Shown: positions 43,403 through 54,668 of the stretch, one piece after another
Layout: every line of letters starts with the position of its first letter
Position numbering within the stretch: position 1 is the first letter of the stretch
Source of the DNA: Pseudevernia furfuracea
Lineage: Eukaryota; Ascomycota; Lecanoromycetes; Lecanorales; Parmeliaceae
NCBI GenBank assembly: GCA_022315425.1
Contig: JAIUPT010000008.1
Coordinates: 1-64,000, forward strand
Length of the DNA stretch: 64,000 nt
Reading direction: 5' to 3'
Program-made: the position numbers and the translations under genes
The notes under the pieces: generated by a model
Told to the model about the DNA's origin: nothing
The model's database searches: none
What the model saw: only the letters and a program-made list of their open reading frames with translations

Positions 43403-43823
43403 TTTTTCGACGAGTTGAGCGTTGAAAGTGCTGAAAAATGGTGCAACGTCTTTCAGGTCAGTCGTTAACGGACGTAGGAAGTTACATCTTACTGAAGAAC
43501 TTATAAACTGGGGGAAGAAGATAACAAATGTCAACGAAGAGGCGCAGCGGGTGTTCTCGCGTCTCGGAATTCCGTGCATCTTCCGACGGGAAAGGAACGC
43601 CGCTGTTGCCTGACGCAGGCCACCGACGAGATCAAGCAACTGGCTGGTTTGCTTTAAAGGAAGTTTGATTGCAACTGTCAAGTTACGCGTTTCTATGTCA
43701 AAGCCGTCAGAAGCGATCGATATCCTAAATTGCAACTGCGAATCTCCGTACCGTCTTGGCATTTTGGAATATCGCAATCGATTTACACAGCTCTTGTTTC
43801 ATCGATGAAGTATCATAGGACAA
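43403..43823 (-). other. Open but unsupported upstream extension
   Basis: Minus-strand frame continuous with the 42509-43402 gene up to 43777 (MRYSKMPRRYGDSQLQF start). It contains a helical segment (LLDLVGGLRQATAAFL) that could belong to an older gene or an upstream exon. Not enough to annotate as coding. Confidence 0.35.
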
Positions 43824-45134
43824 TTAAGCAAACACAGTAAAGTACCTTGTCCAATCAACCGTATCGTAAACGGTACCAGACATGCTTCGGAAACAAAGAA
43901 AGACCTGTACAATCAACAAGAGCCGAACTAAGGGATATGAGATTGAAGAAACAAGCAGAATGACGGTGCTAATATCAGTCCGCACCTGATCTCTTCTAAC
44001 CTTCTTCCCACCCCTAAGATGACCATCGATTGTTATTCTAAGCTGGACCGTTACAAAAATAAAGAGGCAAAGCCCCGCTGCCGTGACGCTTGAGGTTCTC
44101 CAGACAACCATTTCAGCATGAGTAGGAAATTGGAAATCCCACGCAATTATGTGGACGGCGCTAAAGGCAGCACCGACAGCTGCAAACAAGGGCGCGATGA
44201 CATTGGACATGCGAGTCGTTGTTCGACCTTCGGGATTCATAAAGGTCAAGAAAGGCATACGGCCTTTTTTCCGCCAAGAGTCGCGTATGGCTTGTTGATT
44301 ATCACTGATAGCCAGACCGTCCATTAGCTCGAGGATCGGGAAGCGGAGCTCATTCGGACAGATAATGGCCACTCTAGTCTCGACATCTTTAGGCTTACTC
44401 CACCAAAACAAGTAGGTCATGAGTGTGCAGCCCACGAAGCCAGCTGTGGCGAGCTCGAGCTGAGAGACTGCCAGATGTTGGCCGGCGCGTGCAAAGCATT
44501 GGACTACCAACCAACCAGCTTGCGTACAAGCGAGGAGCTTGGCGAGTGTATTCGATTTACTCCGATCTCGCAAGTCCTCCGTGGTCAGTTGAGGAAGATG
44601 CAATCCGTAGGGTTTTCTAATTAACATAGCTAGCTGAGCAGCACACAAAAAACGTTGCTCCAGCCCTTCACGCTGAGCAACGTCTTGTCGCAATGATTCG
44701 GGTCTCTTTTCAGATATGTGGGCATCTCCCTCTTCGCCAGCAACGATTTTTTCCTGGCCTTGGCTCTGGACGTTCAGGACGAAGCCACCCATGTTGGCAA
44801 AGAAAGCGTGGCTCATTGACCATTGCCGATCCTGATAGCCAAGCCCCCTCATCTCTTTCACGGAAGCTCTCGCCCACAGCCAATCTCGAGCAGCGAGGGC
44901 AACCACAAGCTCCGGTGCTATAACCATGACCAGCATCAAACCAGCCAGCTTCAGCTTTTTGCGCCAGAATAGCCTTTGGTTTCATCGGGCGAGGACTTCT
45001 TCCTGGGTTGGGATATTAGGGTGCAAGACTGTCCATGTACAAATGAAGAGGGTGAAAGCGCAAGTCCATAAAATATCGATTGTGCCTCGCCCATTAGGAC
45101 TTGAGATCCAGCCAACAGCATTGTTGGACCTCAT
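43824..45134 (-). pseudogene. Fungal multi-pass membrane protein gene broken by an in-frame TGA
   Basis: 437 codons in one frame from ATG at 45134 to the stop at 43824, except for TGA at 44982-44984. The first 50 residues (MRSNNAVGWISSPNGRGTID, then ILWTCAFTLFICTWTVLHPN) and the rest (LFWRKKLKLAGLMLVMVIAPELVV, SHAFFANMGGFVL, LTTEDLRDRSKSNTLAKL, CTQAGWLVVQ) together match a large uncharacterised ascomycete membrane-protein family. The family's usual order N-P-N-x-P ... FxRK ... APE spans the stop without a gap, so an intron is unlikely. If translation starts again at MMLVMVIAPE, a 371-aa truncated product is possible. CGA-to-TGA is a simple explanation. Confidence 0.78.
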
Positions 45135-45882
45135 ATTATAAAGCTGCGGCAACCGCGATAATGGTCTCAGGTAAGTTCCGAGCTTTCCGGATTAGCTACT
45201 ACTCGGAAAGATATGAGGAATGGCCTTTTGGACGGCATATATACGTTGTGTAAGCGCTAGATATGATCTGCGCTGCAGGCCTCATTTAGGAGGTGTGGTG
45301 GGGGCTTATGCTTACTGCATATTTTATTCCCACTCTTCTTCCTGAGGTGCACATCGATTGTTATTTTCTTCACACCTAGTGTTCGCTGTTGTAGGAGGCG
45401 TAAAAGTAAGGTACCCATATCATTTAACATACTTAGCGTCGGATTTCCCTATGACAATACTACCGGTCTTGCCACTGACGAAAACGATTGGTATCTCGAA
45501 CCTTAACCGCCGCTCGGCCTAAGGAAATACTCATCTTTCCAATTATCCGGGTCATTCAAAGGACGAGGAATTTTCTGTGGGGCAATTTTGGTACACACTT
45601 CAATGAGCCGAGTTTCCGATCCCGACATCGCCGGGCAGTATATGTGCTGATGTGCTCGCAAATCGCGTTGCACCACGTCAGCGACCACTGATGCCTAAAA
45701 CCTGCTGACTTACAGTCAAGTTGTCCAATCAATTCTTGAAGAGGTTTTAACACTTTGAAACCATAGAAAAGGTTCTTGAAAGAGTCGTGAAAATCGAGCT
45801 GAGACTCAATTCTTTTTTTCCCATACTCTGTCTACTTTCATGCTCGATCGCTGCTCGACGTCCGCGAAAACAACACCCCCGC
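45135..45882. other. Intergenic, no supported gene
   Basis: Upstream of the broken membrane-protein gene and downstream of the next minus-strand gene. Nothing recognised. Confidence 0.5.
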
Positions 45883-46950
45883 TTATACATTGTGTCTCTC
45901 CCCCCTAGTTTTTTTCTGTCGCCGTAGCCACGCCCCTTTGTCTACGGGCTCGACATCCTTCGCAAAGACCCAGCCAAGATCATCGGGATCATTCCGGCGT
46001 TCAAACAGGTACTTCGTTTTGTCCGTCAGTTCGTCTGTGATAAGAACATGTTCCTTCAAGAATTGCAAGATCTCTCCTTTTTCGATTCTCATTTTGGCAC
46101 CCGTGTCATCATCATGAGGGGTTACTGTCCTTTTGGCACGGAAAAAAAACGGAGTTCTCTTTGGAGCTGACCGGGAGTTTTCAGGGTCGATCAACTTTGG
46201 GACAAGCGGGGATATTGCGCGCCGTCTCCCCTTTCCCTGTGGATTGTTCTTGTCTGTAGAGAGGTAGTTCTTGTCGTAAGTTTGGGCTTCTGCTGTTTTC
46301 TGTGGGTTTCAGCATCTTGTATGGATAAGAGTAGTAATGGCTTCAGGGCATACTTTCGCAGTCTCAATGATGATCGGCCAATCTTTTGTCTTGAGAACCA
46401 GCGGGGTGACATGCGTCGAAGCGATTGAACCTGTAGGAGCCGCATGGAGTAGGAGATCCCCGCCTCGATTCCTCGTAGGATGTTGTCGAAGTGAATGCTC
46501 ATCATTCGGAATATCCTCAGGCCTCGACAGAGTCTTAAGAGAGGTTTGGGTGACCGCCTTTTCTCGTCCGGGAGGTTTGAGGCTGCGCGTGACTTTCCGG
46601 CTAGGATCCCCAGTTCCCAGGCTGTTGTCCGTATTCTTTACTACACTTTGCTTCACACGCCCTGCAGTCAACGCCAAAGTCTGATCCGATCCTCGTGACC
46701 CAGAATGACCTTCCTCTAAATTGGCACCAGACCTCCTTGACATAACTTTAGCTGTTGGATTGCTAGTACTCGAGTGAATTGTCTCATCGTCGCTGACATT
46801 GTACAGATAGTCCGTATTTTCGACCGTTCGCCATTCTTGTGTTAGTACATGTTTATCTCGCTCATTTGGATGAGGCTGCAGTTTTTCTTTCAGATCTGTT
46901 TTCTCTTGTCTCTTTGCACCTGGCTCTAACGAGCGATGAGGTTCGTACAT
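45883..46950 (-). CDS. Protein with C-terminal SH3-like domain (2 exons)
   Basis: Exons 46950-46354 and 46299-45883 (337 aa); intron 54 nt with GTATGC donor and CCCACAG acceptor, phase 0, joining IIIETAK to KTAEAQTYDKNYL. Start chosen at MYEPHRSLEPGAKR; the frame is open to 47106. About 250 residues of Lys/Arg/Ser/Thr-rich, probably disordered sequence precede a C-terminal domain: FFFRAKRTVTPHDDDTGAKM, RIEKGEILQFL, LFERRNDPDDLGWVFAKDVE, PVDKG. This is an SH3-type barrel (alternating strands, G-E-I-L block, W-V-F-A-x-D-V). It resembles the gene at 42509-43402 in layout. Function unknown. Confidence 0.68.
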
Positions 46951-48252
46951 GGCCTTAGAACCAAAGCATCTAAAGGAATCTTGGTGAGAGTAGTCGATAT
47001 CAATCCAGCTGCCAAAGCTGTGTGTATGGAGTAGGCCGTATCTAAAACTGAATGAAAATAAAGGCGACGATTTCCGTAGTGCAAAAAAGCGGTTGCAAAT
47101 TCGCATCGAAGTCCACGATCTGACTTTCGTCCATTTTTTTGGGCGGTAAAAGACAGCCAGTTACGTGTCATAAAGCCAGGCTCTATTTATGCTGGGCGAC
47201 CGACTCTGGAACAATCCACCGCGCTTTTCCCAGTTCGTCACACCTACAATTCCGAGCCGTTGGAAATTAGAAGGCAAATGCATAATCAGATGTCCTGGAC
47301 CTTTAACACAAGCGCTAGAGATTTTGTTCCATGAGTACATCTTGTTCTATAGCCATGTGTTATACATGAAGTTCGGCAATACTATAGCCTATAATAAGGT
47401 GGTATTTTTCTCGGGCAGGATAGGCAGCCTACGGTGTTTACTATGTAGCCTGTTGCAGTCACAAGAAGTATCCACATATGATGCATGGTCAAGTCATTAG
47501 CGAAGCCTTGTTCACTGATGGTGGTCCCACTATTCCTTTAATAAGCGAAGCAAATAGTGGGACCACTATTACCTGGAGCAGAAGCAGAATGGTACGTTAC
47601 CATAGAAGATCTTCCCGGCTCGAGGTAGAGCTAGTCGCAGTTGAATTTAAGTGCTTTTTTAAGTAGAACTTCATGTGGTATCTACTACTCGTAGGGTCCA
47701 CAGAAAATTAGTTCCTGCCGCTTCGTATAAGATTCTCCCGGTTGGTCGAGCATCGTAATCATGTAGATTCCACGAACCTGCTAAGCCAGCGACATACGAG
47801 CGTTTCAAGCCAAAACACAAAGTCAGTTACATACTTCGGCCACGCCACAAGGAGTATCGTGAATGTTTGGCCAGCGCATGCCGATGCATAAAGTTGTGGG
47901 CAGGAAGAGGTCTTGGCGATGTATCACGCTATTCTCTTTAAAGCTAGAAGCTTGTGCGTAAAGTGGAAGGCATACAGACTCGAAACTAGGAGTAGGGATC
48001 CTTAATACATTCGGGCTGCCTAATCATGTTAGCTACAATTCGATCCACCTTTAACACTCAACTCGTGGAGGACAACTCATACCAGTAATCGTCCAACCAA
48101 GATTCTTCACTTGTACGAACCGATTCCAACCGCTGTGCCGTCGATCGGCTCCTCCATTTCTCCTCCATTTTCCAAATTCTTCCTCAACTCAAGCGTCAAG
48201 AAAATCTTTCCTCAATTGCACCAACGTTGCCATACTCCAAAAGCAGCCTCCT
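46951..48252. other. Intergenic, no supported gene
   Basis: Contains a perfect 14-bp hairpin at 47521-47566. Short frames only. Confidence 0.5.
47521..47566. repeat. Perfect 14-bp inverted repeat, 18-bp loop
   Basis: GTGGTCCCACTATT at 47521-47534 pairs with AATAGTGGGACCAC at 47553-47566. It could be a MITE core, a transposon end pair or a structured RNA. No T-run follows, so it is not a simple terminator. Confidence 0.85.
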
Positions 48253-49809
48253 ATGCTCACCATGTCTCTACCGTTCGAGACCCTATCACACATCTTCGCC
48301 TTCCTGCCGAATAGCTCACTAAAGACGCTGCGACTGGCCTGCAGAAGATTCTACGACATAGCCACGCCAAGGCTCTTTAGGAGCATCTTCGTCTCAGCCC
48401 ACCACCTTGACCGCGAGATCGCGGAGTTGGTCGCCACGAGATTCCTCAATTCGATCCATACCCTCACCTTTTCGGCGGAGTCTTACTACAATATGGCACT
48501 TTCGGACTTTGTGTCCCACTTAAAGCGCGTATCCTCACGATGCGGAAATCCTACCCTTCACCTCAAGAAGCGAGATATCTGGGAATTATACTGCAAGATT
48601 GGATCGGAGCGGCAGGCATTGTACGAGAGCGGCGCCGTACACGCGCAACTTTGCCATCTATTGAATACGTTACCCAATCTCCGCCAAATCGTCATCACTG
48701 ACAGGAGGCGTCGACAAGATCTCTCCTGGCTTCAAGAGGCCTTCATGTTTAGAAAAATACAGCGTCTTTCGCCACTGGAAATTCGAGTATCTCCAATGAG
48801 TGAAATCCGCCGTTCTTTAGGGGACCTGCACAGTTTGTGCAAAGGAACCACTTCCGACAAGAAACTTTCAGACATTTTGACGCGGTTTAGGACGATTCTT
48901 ATGGGTAAAGACGCAAAGGCTTTGGCACAATTGCAGACAGTCCAACATGTCAGCTGCGCTTGCTATGATAAGATCGATAAGGATCCCCCGTCCCTTCAGC
49001 GCTTCTCCGGCCTCCATGACGCAGGGACGCAGTGGATGCCGCAAACCCCATGGGCGATGATCATGACAGCACTGTCCAAGTCACCGACCGCTTCAATCCA
49101 CACAATCTCCCTCCAGCCAAAAGATCCAAAGAGCCGGCTACCCATCCCAGCGCTCACAAACTGTGATCCTGATATTCTCCTCGCGACCAGCACTGTACTA
49201 GCACGCTTGACGGTGTTAAAGCTGAACTTGACTTATAGTACTATCAATCTTGCTAGTGAGATGAGACAGGCGAAAGGTCCCACAAAGATGCTGTCGGCGG
49301 CTTGCAACCTGCAGTCTCTCTCCATCAACATCATGAATGACCATGGACACCCTCGGGGCGGCAATACATTTGAGTTGCTCTTAGCTGGGTGTAAGCTTCC
49401 TCACCTCTCCACACTTCACCTAGACAACTTCACGTTCCGGGAGAACGATTTTGCTGTCTTCCTTCAACACTCACCAAATATACGCGACCTGTATCTTGGA
49501 GTGTTCTACATGGTCTACGCAGATCCCCAAGCCTGGGAGCGCATATTCCAAACAATGAAGGATACATTGCCCCGCTTGGTACACTTTGACTTAAGTGACC
49601 GGCAGCGCCTCGACACTGCGCTGGAGGACAATCGCTTGTGGGAGGATAGGATGCATTTTCGATTCAACGACATGGCTCAACGCTTTTTCTTCTACGACGG
49701 CATCAATCCATTTGCGGATATTGCAGCATTAAGTGTTACGGAAGACTATTGGACCCGGACATCCAGATGCGGATGGTGCGAGATTGGGGGTTGCATTACA
49801 CATGTGTGA
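48253..49809 (+). CDS. F-box protein
   Basis: 518 aa, single exon. Starts MLTMSLPFETLSHIF; the second ATG (48262) has the better context (CACCATG). Residues ~5-45 are an F-box: LPFETLSHIFAFLP, then LKTLRLACRRFYDIATPRLF. F-boxes bind Skp1 in SCF ubiquitin ligases. The rest has leucine-rich stretches spaced like divergent LRRs (LTVLKLNLTYSTINL, LQSLSINIMND, LSTLHLDNFTF, IRDLYLGVFYM), the usual substrate-side half. The C-terminus is Cys-containing (RCGWCEIGGC). A large, rapidly evolving family in ascomycetes; substrate unknown. Confidence 0.88.
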   Translation: MLTMSLPFETLSHIFAFLPNSSLKTLRLACRRFYDIATPRLFRSIFVSAHHLDREIAELVATRFLNSIHTLTFSAESYYNMALSDFVSHLKRVSSRCGNPTLHLKKRDIWELYCKIGSERQALYESGAVHAQLCHLLNTLPNLRQIVITDRRRRQDLSWLQEAFMFRKIQRLSPLEIRVSPMSEIRRSLGDLHSLCKGTTSDKKLSDILTRFRTILMGKDAKALAQLQTVQHVSCACYDKIDKDPPSLQRFSGLHDAGTQWMPQTPWAMIMTALSKSPTASIHTISLQPKDPKSRLPIPALTNCDPDILLATSTVLARLTVLKLNLTYSTINLASEMRQAKGPTKMLSAACNLQSLSINIMNDHGHPRGGNTFELLLAGCKLPHLSTLHLDNFTFRENDFAVFLQHSPNIRDLYLGVFYMVYADPQAWERIFQTMKDTLPRLVHFDLSDRQRLDTALEDNRLWEDRMHFRFNDMAQRFFFYDGINPFADIAALSVTEDYWTRTSRCGWCEIGGCITHV

Positions 49810-51190
49810 TGACAGCAGCCGCGACTCCCAAAACCCTCGCTTCTGAACCGATAGCGAGCTAATCACTCGTGCTATGTTGATACGAGATCGGCGGTAGAAG
49901 AGATGCAATGAGCGTAATGAAAAACGATACGGAATGAGAAGCTTGCAACAAATATGCCATGTAGAACAATTTTCAAAATGTATCTACTTCAAAAGCTCGC
50001 GACTGATCCAGCGTCCCAACCAGAAACCGTCCCCCTCTTACGCTACGATGCTGTTCGCTATAAATCACTGACTGCTCTCTTTTAAGGCAAGCCAATATCA
50101 CCTAGGCTGCAGTTGACAGTAATAGAACTCGGTAGAGAGCAATCTGCAAGCAGTACGGACCATGCAGCGACAAAAGAACGCCTCTTCTGCGATAAAGCAG
50201 ATGAGTCAAATTGTAGATGGCCAGGGAATCTATGCGCAACACCATGGATAAGCTTACAGCACATAATCCGCAAAGCAGTAAACATAGGCCGGGAATAGCT
50301 GCTCCTGCCATCCCAGACCGACCGCTCAGACATGCCATTTCAAAAACACTTTCGTATAATACCCCCCCCGAACATGACCCATTGCAACTCAACAATGACA
50401 ACTCCCACCAAAAAAAAACCTTCCGTCTCATAATTATTCTAATGAAGAAGATCTGAACCCTTGTAGTAGCTGAAACTTTCAACTGCAAAGGCTGCCTGTC
50501 ATTGAAAAATGGTGTCTTGTTGCGCGCGGGAAAAAAACCCCCATTTCTTGATGATAAATTCTGCCAAGACTTACTCTACTCTACTCTTACTTACCTTACA
50601 GTATTCAGCCCCACTGCAAAAAAAAAACATTCAACCACGAGGCCCAAACAAAGATTTCAAACGAATGCCTCTTCCAAAGCTCCCAGATGCCCTACAAGCA
50701 TCCCATGTAAATCCGGAAAGCGTACAACGTTGCATTTTCCAAACTCTTTCGAGAGACAGGAACCAGAACCTCTCGCACACAGAATCTTAAGTAGGGAGGG
50801 AGAGAGGATTTGGAAGTCGAGGCTTCGCAGTTCAAGCGAGATCTTGCGCCGGGGGGGGGGGGATCTACGATTTCCTGTGGGAATCGCAGGTGATAAGTAT
50901 CACGCGGCTCGAGAACGAAGTAGTTATCGTCTACAAAAAAATCCGAACCGATGGAAAGGTGCACGATTGGCGAATCTCCGAGCTAGGCCAAAGGAATCTT
51001 GATAATAATGGTGTTCAGTGGTGAAGGATATATATACCTTATGTACCAGTTGGATACTTTTGCGAGTGAAGGAGTTCCCGGAACCACTCGCTGGCTCTGA
51101 ACATGGACGCACCCACTCTTATATGAAGCCTGATTATATAAATTACATTACTACTCTCCTCCCGCGCTCCCTCTCTTCCTCATTTGGCCC
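49810..51190. other. Intergenic, convergent 3' flanks
   Basis: Several short overlapping frames on both strands, none with a domain. A run of 12 G occurs at 50851-50862. The stretch 51030-51045 is TATA-like but not tied to a gene. Confidence 0.5.
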
Positions 51191-53869
51191 CTAGGGCGGC
51201 CTCAAACCAAACGCCTTCCTCCCAAACTGCAAGTTGACACTCGCACCCCCGACCGCCCTCGTCTGCTGCTCCTTCAAATTCTGCGTCGGGGTCTCACACA
51301 ACGTCAGCCCATTCGAAGTCTTTAGATCCAAGCAGAAGCTGTTACTGTAGCAAGTGAACCCAGTGCCGCAAACATTTACCGCGGCTCTAGAACAAGTTCG
51401 CACACACTGATTTTTTGCCTGGCGACGGCCAGCAGAGCAGAAGGGGACGCTTTTGCAGACGAAGCCATTGCGGTTGCAGGCGGCGCAGGTGTCGGCGTTG
51501 ACGAAGGTGCCGTCATCGACGAAAGTGCTGAGGTGGTGGGAGCCGGAGTCTGTGTTGGGGACGGAACGAGGAGGAAGAAGAGCGGTGGTGAGGTCGTGTT
51601 TGGCTTCGGACAAGTCGCGTTCGGCGTGTTGAATGCCTTTGAGTATGAGGTCCGCGACGCCGCCCGGGGTGGTGGGGGTTGGGATTTCGCTGGGCTTCGG
51701 GATCGGGCCGGTTTGATCAGTGCCGGTAACTGGACTGGTTTCGTTCGCGGCGCCGTTGATGCACAGTTCCGGGTTTCTGAAAAAGGCGTCGATGACATAA
51801 TTCCAGAGATTTTCAAAGTTATATACCGTCCAGGTGGTGTAAAAGATCCTGCAGTCCGCGGCCTCGTAGCCAAACTGGAGCGGGAAGTCCTCTCCCTTGC
51901 GAATTGAGTCTTTGATATTAAGCTGGGCGTAATTGATGTAGAAGTCGATAAGGCTGCTGTCCTGCGGGAGCGGGATGAGGCTAGCGTTGAGGATTTTCCC
52001 GACTTCGAAATCGGTGTCTAGATCGACATTGTAATATGCTTGGGCACCGCGGCTACCGCTTGCAAATTGCATCGATCCAAGCTCCGGTCTTCCACCGGCA
52101 ACGACGGTGCGCGCACCGCCCTGATGATGCATAAGTTCTACGAAAGTGGCGCAGGAGGAAGAACAGAAAGCGTCAGAGAGTAGGATGATTTGGTCCGAAG
52201 AAAATGGTTGGGGAGACGTCGCAGAGCGGTTACCGTAGCCATAAACTACGATTCCGGATGAGGTGTCGGAGTCGTCGGTGGCGTTTTCGTCAAAGATGAT
52301 GCTTGAGAGGTTGTCGCGCTGGATGGTAGTGAAAAGGTCCCCGTGGTCGGGATGAGGTCCAAAAAACTCAGCCCACGATGAGAAGTTCGCACCAGTAGCA
52401 GCATTCAGATAGACGGATGCAACCCACACATCTGCTGATCCCGCGTCGTAAAAAGACTCATTCAACTGCTGGGTGTTGTAGTAAGTCGTAAAGGTATTGC
52501 CAATCGCATCCCCAAAATCGTTGGCGCGAAGCCGGGCTCCATTGAATGCATCGATTGATGGGAAAAATTGCTTGAAAGCATCGACTGCCAACAGACCGCT
52601 ACCACCTTGATTTCTTTGCAGGTCGATGATTATCCTGGTGAGACCTGCCGCTTTTGTCTGGCTTATGAAGTTGCCTATGGTGGTTGAAAAGGACAGGGCC
52701 GCTTCACCGGTTACTTCGAAACTTGGGATGCTGAGTACTGCGGTTATGCCATCATTGAGAAAGTAGCCTGTTATAACGCCTCCGTTGTCCAGACCGAGGT
52801 TTGGTTGGGCAACGACCGGGTTTGAAGGAAACGGCGCGTATGACCAAGATGAAGGAGTGGCCGACGCACTTGGCGTTGGGGTAGATGTGAGGGTGGGACC
52901 ATCGTCTGATGAAGAATCAGTCGAAGATGTTGCGGCAGCGGCGAAGGTTGATGAAGCTGCAGCTGGTATATCTGTCGGTATGGTGCCAAGCACAAAGTAA
53001 TCGTAGAGGTCCTGGCCTGAAGACAAAGCGGGCATATCTGCATCAACGTTGTCACTGTATCCAGCGAGCCACGGTAGATCATCCCAAGTAGTGCCATTCT
53101 CAAAGACGAATGAGATGTTGGCCCCAGGGTAGAAAATTGTTGAGCCCTCGAAAGCACTTAGAAGATTCAAGACGTCACCCGCAGGATTTGACATGAGCTG
53201 ATTCCAGTCCGCATTGGGCTCGATGGTACCACCAGCATTCGTGGCAGCGAACTGTGTCAGATACTCTGTGGGATCTTGGCCATTGATGCTTGAGACTGCT
53301 GAGGGAGTCCATGTCACGTTGTTTTGCGCAGCCTCCATCAAGTCATCCGGGATGTATATCTTGGGAAGCTCGATACCGTTTGAGGACACAGAAACAATGC
53401 GAAGCGGGCTCCCGAAGGTAAAGATGCTGAGAATGCCGGCGGAGAGAGATACATGCGCATCATGAATGGCGTAGATGACGGTCTGCAATGCAACCTCAAA
53501 GTCGTATTCTGTTTTGAAGGTACCAGCCTGCACTTGTGCCTCAAGAGCATCGAGACTTGCTGGCACGTCGATACTTGGCTGCTGATAGCTGGGAGGGGGA
53601 TCCTTGAGGTATGCCAGTGTACTCTGAAATTGGAGAAAGTCCTTATAGTATGAAAGGAGACCGCTGGCGACTGTCGCGTTGAAGGGTGCAGTGATCAAGC
53701 AGTTATAGGCATCGCTCGCAAGGAATAGAACATAAGAGGAACTAAAGATTTGATAACAAGGCGTGCCGGTGGAGTTTGTTTGTCGTGGAAAGACGTTGGG
53801 ATATGCCGTGACTGGTAGTGAAAAGGCGAGCAATGCGGCAGCGCGCAGAAGTACAAGGAGAGTGAGCAT
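51191..53869 (-). CDS. Secreted S41-family (C-terminal processing/CPAF-like) peptidase
   Basis: 892 aa from MLTLLVLLRAAALLAFSLPV, which gives a clean signal peptide; an ATG nine codons upstream (53896) is the alternative. Residues ~35-290 contain the lid/PDZ-like region (YDFEVALQTVIYAIHDAHVS, GSPLRIVSVSSNGIELPKIY). A Ser/Thr linker runs ~310-350. The S41 core follows: AVLSIPSF, RIIIDLQRNQGGSG, and the nucleophile box ILLSDAFCSSSCATF around residue 568. A Cys-rich tail (~800-870: ADTCAACNRNGFVC, CSAGRRQ, CVRTC, CGTGFTCYS, CLDL) follows. Many Asn-glycosylation sites. Likely an extracellular or cell-wall protease; single exon. The Cys-rich tail is unusual for bacterial S41 but occurs in fungal ones. 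Confidence 0.9.
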   Translation of the reverse strand: MLTLLVLLRAAALLAFSLPVTAYPNVFPRQTNSTGTPCYQIFSSSYVLFLASDAYNCLITAPFNATVASGLLSYYKDFLQFQSTLAYLKDPPPSYQQPSIDVPASLDALEAQVQAGTFKTEYDFEVALQTVIYAIHDAHVSLSAGILSIFTFGSPLRIVSVSSNGIELPKIYIPDDLMEAAQNNVTWTPSAVSSINGQDPTEYLTQFAATNAGGTIEPNADWNQLMSNPAGDVLNLLSAFEGSTIFYPGANISFVFENGTTWDDLPWLAGYSDNVDADMPALSSGQDLYDYFVLGTIPTDIPAAASSTFAAAATSSTDSSSDDGPTLTSTPTPSASATPSSWSYAPFPSNPVVAQPNLGLDNGGVITGYFLNDGITAVLSIPSFEVTGEAALSFSTTIGNFISQTKAAGLTRIIIDLQRNQGGSGLLAVDAFKQFFPSIDAFNGARLRANDFGDAIGNTFTTYYNTQQLNESFYDAGSADVWVASVYLNAATGANFSSWAEFFGPHPDHGDLFTTIQRDNLSSIIFDENATDDSDTSSGIVVYGYGNRSATSPQPFSSDQIILLSDAFCSSSCATFVELMHHQGGARTVVAGGRPELGSMQFASGSRGAQAYYNVDLDTDFEVGKILNASLIPLPQDSSLIDFYINYAQLNIKDSIRKGEDFPLQFGYEAADCRIFYTTWTVYNFENLWNYVIDAFFRNPELCINGAANETSPVTGTDQTGPIPKPSEIPTPTTPGGVADLILKGIQHAERDLSEAKHDLTTALLPPRSVPNTDSGSHHLSTFVDDGTFVNADTCAACNRNGFVCKSVPFCSAGRRQAKNQCVRTCSRAAVNVCGTGFTCYSNSFCLDLKTSNGLTLCETPTQNLKEQQTRAVGGASVNLQFGRKAFGLRPP

Positions 53870-53970
53870 GGTAGTAGAGTAAGGGAAAAGAATCAAATCA
53901 AATGGGCAGATGAAGCGAATAGAAAGAGCGAGGGAGGATATAAGAAGATAAGAAGACAGAATAAATTATC

Positions 53971-54010
53971 AAATAATCAAATAATCAAATAATCAAATAA
54001 TCAAATAATC
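53971..54010. repeat. AAATAATC x 5
   Basis: Five exact 8-bp units with a partial sixth; simple-sequence slippage in the 5' flank of the S41 gene. Confidence 0.95.
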
Positions 54011-54629
54011 AAATAACATCAAGATGGAGAAAAGAAAATCAAAGGCGACGATGAGAGTTGAGTTGAGAGAGCAGGGCTGAGTCTTACTTTATTAGTCTCT
54101 TATACCTGGTACTCTAATTACCGTATGATTACTCATAATTACTGTGACCTGTATTTCAGCCCCTAAGCATTGTGCATGGAAGGGAAGATGATGTGAAGCA
54201 AAAGAGGATTATGTCATCATTTCATCTTATCCCATTGGCTCAATAGAATTGCAGGCCGATCAGGCGTGCCATTACCTTACCTTATGTATATAAATAAAGA
54301 AAATTAAGGGAAAAAGGGGAAAAGGGGAAAAGGGGAAAAGGACAAGGAAGGGAAATTAGGGACGAGGGATGGGATGAGAATCTGCAATCGGCGTGCACCC
54401 GTTGCACCGACTAGCCACGTGACTGCATTAGCGGCACTGCTATGAATTCTAGCCGCAGATCTCTAGCCCCCGTAAGTAAGCCCTAAGGTATTACATGAAA
54501 CCTTGACTCATCAACTCATTCGTGATTAGTCATTACAAACTATCTAAGGTACTGCCAACACGCCCAAGACACAGCTCATCCATTTGACCACGACGACGAC
54601 GACAATAATTAGTCTCAGTAATTCGGACT

Positions 54630-54668
54630 TTCTTAGGGGGTGTCTATGCCCAGCCCTACACTCGTAGA
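54630..54668 (+). repeat. Dispersed repeat B, short copy 60 bp upstream of the NLR start
   Basis: TTCTTAGGGGGTGTCTATG followed by CCCAGCCCTACACTCGTA matches the first ~38 bp of copy 1 at 16701 with about three differences. It ends 60 bp before the ATG at 54728, inside the presumed core promoter or 5' leader. Confidence 0.7.

Noticed and set aside
50502..51002. 166-codon + strand ORF crossing the poly-G run
   Set aside because: Basic, low-complexity translation that crosses a 12-G homopolymer; no family resemblance.
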